A DNA stretch of 64,000 nucleotides from NCBI GenBank assembly GCA_032622095.1, contig CP136066.1:94695319-94759318 (forward strand), written 5' to 3'. Shown piece after piece: positions 47,101 through 59,100 of this stretch. Origin of the DNA: Siphonodentalium dalli (taxonomy: Eukaryota > Mollusca > Scaphopoda > Gadilida > Siphonodentaliidae). The first letter of the stretch is position 1. Every line of letters begins with the position of its first letter. The notes under the pieces were generated by a model. That model saw only the letters and a program-made list of their open reading frames with translations, had not been told where the DNA came from and did not search any database. The position numbers and the translations under genes were made by a program.

Positions 47101-50100
47101 ATTGCCAAACTCAAACGAATACTTCATACCAATATTCCATATCAACATGTAATTGTGGGTAAAATTCGCGTAACAATAACGCCCATCGTAAGAAAGTAAA
47201 GGAATGTGAGCCTGTTTTCAAATTTCGGTCACCATTTTGGTCGCCATCTTCGATTTGGAAAACAATTTCTTGCATGAAATGCAAGGTAATTACTTCACCT
47301 CAGTATTTCCAACTCAACTGTCAGCATGGGTGGAGTTGTCTCGACAATAATTCCCAATGATGTGAATATGAGGGAATTTCGGTGATTTTTCAAAATGTGT
47401 CCGCCATTGTGGGCGCCATTTTGGATTTGGGAGACTTTTATTTGGATATGGTACAAGGACAATTCTTCGCCTAGGTGTTCAAAACTCGCAATAGTAAGCA
47501 GGTGTGGAGTTGTCATGACAATTTATGGTGGCCATTTTGGCCGCCATCTTAGATTTGGGTGAATATTCCTCAGCTCAGGTATAAGAGGAATCCTAGCATA
47601 TTTTCACATTTCGGCGGCCATCTTGGTCGCCATATTAGATTCTGGTGTCGGATTTTTGGCTAATTTGTAAGGGTTGTATATTAGCATAACGAATCGAGCG
47701 GAAAACAAGACCGCATGTGATATCATCTTTACTATAACGGCGATCAAAGAGACCTGGTGCATATAAAACAAAAATGGCCGCCATGATGGACGCCATCTTG
47801 TCTGGAGTCTCTGCGGCCACTTTTTTTTCTTGTTAACAACCGAAAAAAATTAGCGGAGACATTAAGAAAGAAAATTAGTGGGGTGAAGTTGAGTCCTGTG
47901 GGGGGGGGGGGGTGCAGAGGTCGAACAATATCTCGTCGATAAGAAATGTTTTGGTGGTCAAACGTGTGCCTATTAGGTGCATATGAATTATTATGTGCTG
48001 CTATGTGTACAGGCTGCACCAAGCACTGGACTTAATATTACTGTATGATCGGTATATAAAGTCTGACTGAACTATTTTGGTTTAATTTATGGTTTGGAAT
48101 CTACCTGCGCCAGACAGCATTGATAAATGTTAACCCTTTCTGTATTCAAAATAATCATTGACAAGTAGTTCCCTTAGGGAAATTAGTGTAAAACTATTTT
48201 ATTCCTCTTTACATACATATTTCATAATATATAATAATATTACGTTATTATAATATATAATATAATAATATTACGTTGAGAAACTGGATTTGGCAGTAAG
48301 CGGATGCTTTATTGTGGCCATGTCCGACATATGAATTACTGTATGGCATTATATATGATGATAATGTAATTATGAGATTCAATTTATTATTGTACTGCTT
48401 AACCATGTATATATGATTATGATAGCATGTGTGTCTGATCACACAGTCCCCGGACCCACTTGACGTTAGGGAAATTAATTTCGGATAATAAGATCTATTG
48501 TTGATCTTATTATCTGAACTTTTCGCTCCAAAGAATATGAATCCTTCTGCACTTGTATTATTTATTTGTCATACAGACTCATACTGTCGTCGGCTGATTT
48601 TACATGAACATCCCTTAAATAAATTATGGACTATATATTGCAATGAACACTTTTATAAGTGAACCCATTAATCCGATAAGTTAGTAACCAAACACTTTCT
48701 CCGCTGGAATTATGTAGCAATCAACTAAGATTATTGACAATTCCAGCCACATCGACTGTGCCATTTCAGAGAACACGCACACATATACATATTTACTACT
48801 TCATTCGGGACGATTTATTGGACATAAACATTACGGCAATGATTCCGCCAATACATTTTATAACCACTGCATGTAATTCATTTTATAACCACTGCATGTA
48901 ATTCATTTTATAACCACTGCATGTAATTCATTTTATAACCACTGCATGTAATTCATTTTATAACCACTGCATGTAATTCATTTTATAACCACTGCATGTA
49001 ATTCATTTTATAACCACTGCATGTAATACATTTTATAACCACTGCATGTAATTCATTTTATAACCGCTGCATGTAATTCATTTTTTTTAAATTACGCTGT
49101 TTTCTGCCTATTTTGCTGTCAAATTTATGAAAATAACTTATTTTTTGCACTATTCTTTGTTTATTCCGTTCTGAACACATCAGTGGAGTGGTTCACATCT
49201 TAAAGTTAACAAATTTGATAAAAGAAATCACTGAACTCAGAATAAGTGCATACAGTTTACATATCGAGATTGGAAGTTACACAATACCAATAACTATAAC
49301 TATAACGTACCCGATAGAACATGTCATTCATGTGCAACTTTAGTACAAAATGAAACGCATTTCATCGTCGGTTGTCCAAAATTTGATCTGTACGGCATAA
49401 ATTTAACATTGTTAATGTAACTGAGAACCCCAAATATCTGTTAAACCCTCAAACATTGGCATCGATAAACAAACCAAATGTGTCTATATATCCGTCAATT
49501 GCGCGAGCAATAAGGAAAAACTATAGTTATAAACTCAAATTTACCTCAACAAATTTACTAAACTATAAACTCATATATGACTTAAATATTATAAGTTATT
49601 TCAATTTATTCACTTGCACATTTCAAAGTATTGGTGCTTCCTATATATGTTGTTTATTTTATTGGATCACCCAAATAAATATTGAATTTAAGGTAGCGGA
49701 AAGACAACGCTGCTAGACGTAATTGCCTGTCGCGCAGAAGGCGGGGTTACCACTGGTGAGATATATCTAAATGAAACGCCAAGGACACAGTCTATGATGC
49801 AGGCATGTGCCGCCTACGTCCGACAGGATGACAGGCATCTGGCCCACCTGACGGTCAAGGAGACGCTAATGTTCGTCGCGAAACTTAAGCTCCCGAGACA
49901 CTTCACAGGGCATATGATTGAAGAAAGGGTAAATTACCTATAACATTAACCCTTTATTTACTGAATGGATTCTCCCATTGAGCTATATAAGTATACAAGT
50001 TATATACAACGGAATGGTCTATTATTCATTTGGGCGGGTTTCAGTAAAAAAAAAACTGTAAAGTTAGTGGTGTTGGCGATCATGCAGATAAGTATGTGCT

Positions 50101-53100
50101 TTAAAAAGAGACGGTTCGACATCGTAATTTGTGTTTTCACCTTCTTTCTGAATGGTCACTCCAGTTAGAGTTATGTGATGACCATCTGACTTCGTATATA
50201 ACTCCGATTGCTATGGGAAACAAGCCGACGAACACATATATGCCATTCCTGTCGGTTTTCTTTTTGTAACATGCTCCTACAAGGGGGAGATTTTCCAACC
50301 GTGCGTTGGTTTGTGGACATGCAGCTCATATTGCGTGTGTATGGTCATGCACGTATACGTGACTGTTTTTCTGTCTCATTTGTCAGGTGACCAACGTCAT
50401 CACGGAGCTCGGCCTCATTCACGTGAGTAATACGCTGGTCGGGGATTCCGAGACGCGGGGAGTGTCGGGAGGGGAGCGGAGGAGGGTCAGCATAGGGATA
50501 CAGTTGTTGGTCGACCCAAGTGAGTAAAAGATGGTTTTAACCCGTTTATGACGAGAGCATGCAGCGCTGGTGCAGCATTAAATATCATATGCCAGTGCAT
50601 TATCTTATATATGCGAGTCTCCCATAGGGAGCCTCGCATATATATGAGAATTCACTACAAGGGAGACTCGCATATATAAGAGAATGCAATAATTGGCACA
50701 GGGTTTTCGCAAAATTTCAGGAAGACCTTTAATGCTGCAACAGAGCAGCTCCCGTCATGAAATTAAATGGGGTGTAGCTTTGCACGATTCTATATAATTA
50801 TACGGTTAGAACTTGAAGTGAAGTTATTTATTATGTGTTTACAGTCTACATGTATATTCCATCGGAAGAGTATATTCATGACTGCTAGAGATATATAGTG
50901 CCATTCTCAATTCAGGTATCCTGTTGCTGGACGAACCTACTTCAGGTCTGGATTCGTTCACTGCGCATCACCTCATAGAAACTCTGTCAAAATTAGCCAG
51001 AAACAAACGTACCGTCCTCATGTCTATACACCAACCACGGTCAGTATACCAGTGACACAATCATCCGATAAATAGACAATGTGTAAACATTGTATGTGTT
51101 ACATGTCCACATATTGTTCGCAACCCCAGATTACAAAAACGCAAAATATCACAATCGTTCTATATATTAAAATACTCATTGACGAGTTGGAAATGTTCAG
51201 ATAATAGCCAGGTTCAGCCATGCGTTCATGTAAATTGTAACGTGTGTTACTATGTTATTGCTATGGTTATTCACTTTGCTGGAAAATTCACGTGACTTCA
51301 CGGCACCAAAGCTACACGGATTCGAATACACATCAAATTTCTAATTCAAGGTCGTCAATATTCGAGCTGTTTGACCAGATGCTCATACTTTCAAAGGGAA
51401 ATACTGTATATCACGGTGATGCAGACAAAATGATTGACTACTTCACAAATATAGGCTACCCGTGTCCAGAACTTATGAATCCTTGTGATTTTTATAGTAA
51501 GTATATATGAATGGCATTAAAAGATTGTATCTGCGTGTTGATTAAACATTACATTATCAATTCGCCAAACGATAACTTCAACACAAGAAAACAGACGTCA
51601 TGTTCTTGTATTAATGGTTACATTGTAAAAGGAAAAAAAATAAAATATACATTAATGATGCATAATGTAAAACATGTAAAATTTTATTACATTTTTCTTG
51701 ACTGTCTCTCTCATACATGTATATCACCCTCTTGCTCGATGTCTTGCTATCTTTCTCTCGTTATGCGATCAAACGAATTATTATTCCAGTTGATATTGCC
51801 ACGATTGATAACACCACGGAGTCTGCCGAAGAAGAATCCACGAGAATTACCGAAGCCCTGATCGATGCTCATCGGAATAAACAACAGACTGTTGACAGTG
51901 ATAGTTCAGACACAGTCACGGATAACGACCGCAAGTTCTGGGACAGATGCTTCCGTTATGATGACAAACCCCGGTTTTTCACTCAACTGTCTGTGCTGTG
52001 CAGGTACGAAACCACATATACCAATGCTCTCGGTACCGCACTGACCCAATTTGTGAAGAGAATTTTCTGGCAATTCGTCTGAGATGGCTATATGTATTTC
52101 CATTTTGAGATATACAATTCTGAATTGCAGAGTTCGAACGCTCCTCCGACTTCTGTCTTTTCTGTGGATCTATGAAATGCCCCCAAAAATTAGTGACAAA
52201 TTGCATTCGTCTATTCAGACATTCTGTCATTATGAAGTTTCTGAGCCCAACGTCAATATCGAAACGAACACAATCATTCAAATACATTTTGCACACAATT
52301 CCCGGGCATGTCTGATACTTAGCCAAATGTCCAGTACAATCTGAATTATCAGAATGCCGGGACGTCAGGGACGTAATGCTAGACGTCTCCATTGGGGTGA
52401 CCGGTGCCAGCTTGGAATTTCCAATGGCACTTCACATTGAACCAGACCGAAAGACCGGGAGTCCAAATCCCTTTTGCACCCTCTTCGATTGAAAGTTTCC
52501 AACTGGCATGGTACATGTACCTCAAGATTTCCAACTGTTTGCAATTTCAAGCCTACACAAAATTTTAACAGAAAGTTAGAAAAGTTTCGACTTTTGGCCT
52601 AAAACAATTTTTTTTTTATACATTAAATACTGGTTAGAAAATCTAACTGCCAGAACAATTTCAATCTATATTTAGCCTAAAATTTCAAACTATTGTCGTG
52701 TCAGGCATGAAATTTCCAAATATTGAGAAATTTGACCAATGTCTGGAAAAATATATGACGATCGTAACTTTCGATGTTTTCCCTTTCAGACGTGCTCTGA
52801 GAAATATTCTTGAGGATTACGGCTTTCTGGGAATGCAGGTCATCGAGGCATTCGTCATGTCCGCATGTCTTGGCTTGGTCTTCTTTCAACTGAACCCAGA
52901 CCAAACTGGAATGAGAGATCGTATGGGGTTACTTTACATGATGAATAACGTGTATCCATATATGGTCATCCTCGAGCTCATTGGCTTATGTACGTATACA
53001 TCAGAAAGTTGGGGGTTTTTTTTCAAAAAAATGATCGTAATTGATATAACAATTTTTTTTTAGAATTTGGTTTTAAGAAAATAACCAGTGGTTGCATTAG

Positions 53101-56100
53101 TTAAATGTTTATTTAGGAGTTTTTCGCTCAACACATCTGTCAAACCCCTCCCTTGAGTTAAATTTCCAACCTCACATGCACCCCCTAAGGTTGGAAAATG
53201 ATGACCATTTCACTTCAAAATGTTGACCACAGGTAGAAACTCTTGGTAAAAAAAATTACTTACATTAATTATTGGTTGGTTGGAAAATAAAACTGTGTAC
53301 AATTTCAACCTATTGTTGGTGTGAAATTTCCAGCAAATGTTATGTCAGGCATGAAATATCCACGCGTTGGACAATTTGACCAAAGTTTTCTGGTGAAACA
53401 CCAGTTTGTCACCAACACCTCCCCTGTTTCCACGTCCCTGAAGCCACTACATCATGCCATGAATATCTACTCTGGCTACGGGCATTATACAAAGTAGAGA
53501 TTCATGGCAATATCTATGAAGCCACCTGAATCATCTTGGCTGCATTTCGGTACTACTGCAGCAGGCCGTAGCAAGGCAGTATATTTCGAACTATAATTAC
53601 TATACTGTAGACGCAACCAGTATGTGTTCAAAATTACTTTGCATGAAAAGCAACTATACGCGTCAAGGGATTATTTTTTCTCATAAACATGCTTCGTATT
53701 TGTTCAATGCTAAGGATTATATAGCAAACAATATGTAATCGGGTTCGCGATGAGGTATCTAATGATAGTCAATCTCAGTAACACGTGGCACGGGATGTTC
53801 GATTGAATAGCAGAATATAGGATATCACATAATCCTATATCACATAATATGTCAAATATAGCGAATTATCGAAATATGAAATACAACGAAAAAGCGAAAT
53901 GGGAAATCCAGCGAAATAGCGGAATAAAAAAATGCAGCGAAATGGCGAAATAGAGCGAAATAGGAAATTATTATTATTAACGAAACTATCTGATGTGCCA
54001 GACTTCGTCTGGGTTATTTAGGGATTTCTTTGTGATCGCCTCCGTCTGGCCAGAATATACAGCGTCTGGACAAACTATTGTTCGATCGGTCCAGAAACTT
54101 GCCTATGTGAGCGTATATGAGCGAGGTCAAGGTCGAGTACACGGTCGCACGTGAAATTGGACCCGTCCATATTGTTCCCGTGATCAATGTAGGACTACAA
54201 ACCAAATTTAAGTCGGATCGGTCTAGCAGTTTTTGAGTCTATAACACGCACACACACATATGCACACACACACGCACAGACAGGCAGCCAGACAGAAGTT
54301 CCACAATATATAATAGATACCGGTGATATGTGAAGAAGTGTTTTTAACGAAATAACAGAAAATTTGAAGAAGCGTTTTAAACGTGTGCGATATTGTGCCT
54401 ATTGACACAGAATCGTGACTTTCTTTCAGGTTATAAAGAAAAGAGATATCTATATTTCGAGCTTCAAGACGGCCTTTATTCTCGGACAGCCTATTTCTTC
54501 GCAAAGGTATTTCACCCCCGTGTGCGTGGTATCGCCAAACCGAAGGTATCGCCAAACCAGACCATGCGGTTTTGATAAATGAACATATCTTCCCTCAGAT
54601 TATATATATCTCCCAGTTGAATGGTGATATCCACTATTCAAAACATAATTTCGTAAAGCGGAATTTTCCCTCAATGGGATAGCGACCATAGCTTGCTCTC
54701 ATCCCGATAAATTTAATGGAAATTCCGGCTCATTTCCGATTTTATCATAAATAGTAGACACTTTTTGACATTAGATAGTTCGTTTGAAACATAATTACCA
54801 GCCATTGACTATGGATAATGCGTTTATCAATAGAAAAATATATTTTTAATTAGTCATAAAATTGTCTAGCCTACAGAGCGATCCTGCGATGAGATGTCAC
54901 CAAACCAGATTTGGGATGTCAAAGATGCGGATGACATACTTCGCATTTTGACCGTTTCTGCTTGAAAATATCCCCGTTATCATTCGGACAGGCGGCACAT
55001 GGACCATCGTTAGGGTGACGATGCATGTGCAAGGGCGAAAACGTGTATGTTTGTTTGTGTTTTATGTGCTAATATCATATTAATAGTATTGGTTATTCCG
55101 TGTTATTCGATATTATAGGCTCGGAACTGTACAACGAATAGAAACATTACATCAGATGAAATCATGAGTTAGCAGTGGCTAGAGGGTCTCTGTAATAATA
55201 ATTCTAGATCCGAACAAGCCGAAAACTGCGAACAATACGATATGAAAGTCATCGTGACGCTGAACATCCATAACAATTTTGGTTAGAATCATATACCAAA
55301 CTCTGAAATGCATGCTAAGACGGGGTCCGCTGATAAGATCAGATAAGTTTCATTTCGGTTAAACATACATATCAATTACAGTATATACACCCTATATGAT
55401 AACATAGTAAATTCTTATGTAAATATTATGCCCACTGAATTAGAAAAGTTATAAACTATAGTGTAATTTACATGTGTACATAACAATCATGACAGTATAT
55501 ATCAACGTGTTTCAAAGTGAAGTGTGTATTACCAATAGCAGTAAGTATGTTGTATATATAGTATGTACATACCCACAGGGTAAATCGATAGCCAAATGAC
55601 GATTCTGGATTCCTACATGTAACTTCCAGAAAAAAAACTACCATTTCCCACCGGCGAGCATGACGTCACTGTGTTTCTGGTATGGACACGCCTTTGTGGA
55701 CCATTGCTCGCGGATTCGAATACATGCACCCCTTGACAATTGTTTTGGTAGAGTTTATTTCGGGTTGAGTACATGCTAAGAACTTCTGGGAAATTAGCTT
55801 TTATTTACAATCAACACTATCGAACAATCTGGAATAGCTGGATGAGGTCCATTATACAACTCCTTGCAATAACGTGGATGAGACTAAACGCTGAATTTCC
55901 TGATTATATATAGAGTGACATTCACAATGTTAACTAGATCTTATAGACATAAAGTGCAAGTGTGTTAATTAATCGAGTGGCACCCGATTAAAGGTACTCA
56001 GTCCGATCAGACGCTCCTAAATTACTAATTCTTTGGCTTCGGGAGTGAAAATATTTGAGTCGATTCGAGGAACCCACCCATCAAAGCTCAGAGTGATTAG

Positions 56101-59100
56101 ATATTGATTTTTTAAGTGTTTTGTTTCTCGAGATCTGCAGTAATAAGTGGCCCAGAAATACGTGGTCAAACGGGCGAACTTGCGGATGAAGATGGTTATT
56201 ATTACCAATTGATTTTAGAGTTATCCATCTTCATCCGCAAGATGGTGGGTTCCTCGACTAGAATCAAATATTTTTTACCACCGAACCCAAATAAATAGTA
56301 ATTTAGGAGCATCTGATCGGATTGAGTACCTTTAACAGATTTGTATTATAAAATATCATATCAATATAGTGACACATTAGTAATTATTGAAAGTATAGCT
56401 TAACATTTCCCTACGTATTATTTGTCGTCTGCTTCTTTTTAAACCCCCTCCTGGCGAATATTAGACTAATTCCGCTGTTTACTATTATAACTGAAAGGGA
56501 GAATCCATTTGTATACAAAGGGTTAAATATTTCAGACGTTGAGCGAGTTCCCGTTCCATACGTTGTTTGTGACAGTCTACATGATTCCAGTCTATATTCT
56601 GTCTGGCATGCAAGACAACATCGTGATCTTCATGAAGTTATATGCTGCCATGTACCTGAATATCTTCGTTGCTCGTTGTCTTGCTATGTTCAGTGCGGCA
56701 GTCTCAACGAGTTACCAAATTTCATGCTTTTCGTCGCAGACTCTTTACGCCCTATTTGGTATGGCGGGCGGCTACTTCATCAACCTTAACAGTATCGTTT
56801 CCGGTAAGCAGTCGCAGTATACATATCTTAAACCCTTTCATGGCGGAAGCTTCGCTGGTGCAGCATTAAAGATTATGTGCCAGTGCATTCTCTTATATAT
56901 GCGAGTCTCCCATATATAAGAGATATATATAAGAAAATAGCACTGGCTTACAAGGTCAAGGTAAATGTTGTTAGGCCAATGCATTCATATTATATATGCG
57001 AAGCTATCTATTGGAGACTCGCATATAAAAACGAATACACTGGCAAGGGGTTTTCGCAAAATTCCAGGAAGCCCCAGTCACGATAGGGTTAAAACCCAGC
57101 TCCATTGTTCTACTTCGACCATATATTTCTCCGAATGGGCACTTTATACCACGAGTCTACATTCGTAATCTAGAACGTTCATGCTTTATACCACAAGTCG
57201 ATATGTGTAATCTTGAACGCTCATGTCCCCAAGTGTTTGCACAATTAGGTCCCAAAGGAGGCCTCTAACCGAGAAATAGTTTTCTGTCACGTCGAGTCTG
57301 AATAGAGGTGTGCTGTTTATTTGCATACCAGGGGTATATATCAAATTGAAACCTAACGTCAGCAGTAATGGTGTCACTGTTCTTCTATTCTGGACACAAG
57401 AATATTCTGACAACATGAATCAGGTTAAACATAATGTTATATGCATACGTGACCAAAATACAGATTCAATTACGACAGCAGTATATATTACGTATATACA
57501 CTATATCTGTTCAGCCCAAAACATATATTTTATTAGGTTTGCGTACATCGACGTTTATTTTTCGAACAAAGTTGTACCGCGTGGTATTTTGTCTATTGTG
57601 TTCACGACAAAGTCCACACGCAATTTCTACTCACACGAGCCGTATCAATGGGTGTGGTTTTGTTGTCAGCCAATGACTCGTTCGTAAACGTCTCATTTAT
57701 CGATATTTATCGTAATGTTTCAGCTGCATAAATGTAATTTCTCTTTGTATATTATACAACTGTGTTTTTTTAAGTCGGTTAATGGACTCGCGACTGGATA
57801 TCTAATTTACGAATGTCCAGTAGCTCGTTCATTAAAGGTACTCAATCCGTAAAGAGGGTCCCCATCTCAACAGATTCCAACAACAACAATCCAATCAGAG
57901 GGTCCTATATTACTATTTCTTTGGCTTTGGGGGTAACAAATATTTGATTCGAGTCGAGGAACCCATCAAACAAAGCTCAGAGTTATTAGATATTGATTTT
58001 TGAAATTTGTTATTAACTCGAGATGAGTACTAATAACTGCCGTAATCTGCTCTGGATGTGTACTCCAAATCTATTCAAACAGACAAGGATGGATAACTCT
58101 AAAATCAAGTGGTAATTTTAACGCAATTTTGACTGAGTTCTGGGCCAGATAGTATTCCCGATAAGAAAAATAATAGATTTCTAAAATCGATATCTAACAA
58201 ATCTGAGCTTTGATGGGTGACTTCCTCGACTCGAATCAAATATTTTTGACCCCCGAAGCCATTGAAATAGTAATTGAGAGGAGTTTTATCGGATTGAGTA
58301 CCTTTAACCCTGACAGAGAGAACACAATGTGTATTTTAATCGAGAATCTTTTATCGAATGAGTTGCGATCTTCGCGGGGATCTCTCAAAAGCGGAGCACG
58401 AGTTAAATTTGACTGTGATTCAAGTCTGATGAAAATCTGCGGCACTTATTGGCGCATGACCGGAATCGTGTCGTTGGCGTAATCTATGTGTCATGACGTG
58501 TTCTTGGCCACAAGATTGGCGACAAAGTCGACACTTAGTAGTTCGATCATGTCTTCAACGTGTCATATATATAATATGTATTAAATTGCCATGATTCCGT
58601 TGAATACACGTGCCCCAACGAAAATTGGTTGTGATGAATACACGGTACGCCGACGAATATACAAAATAACGTTGGACCTGGAAGAATCGCTACCATACAC
58701 CACTAGTTTTTTTTAGTTTAAACATATTTATTTGTCTGATTTCAATAACACATATAGGAAATGATACATACATTTTTTATATAGACAATGGGATTGGAGG
58801 ACAAGTGCTATACACCACTATAGGAAACCGCGTTGCATCACGTGGAAACTTATCATATAATCAACAGTATAAGAATTGGCACATCAATCAAGCGAATTAG
58901 AAATATGACCTATGCAAAACACTTGACCATTCGCACAGTCATATCGGCCAACTGACCATGACCTAGATTTTTTTTTTAGCTCGTACAACCAACTGGTACT
59001 GAAATATCATCAGGAGTTATGAATATGTGTGGCCAATATATTTATTGATGATAGGAAAACTATGCATGGGATGTTAGTTTGTGAACCACATCGAAGCCAC

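Noticed and set aside
55988..56335. Assigning family B to piggyBac because of the TTAA flanks
   Set aside because: The termini (AGGTACTC) lack the CCC start usual for piggyBac, and TTAA may belong to the inverted repeat; superfamily left open.
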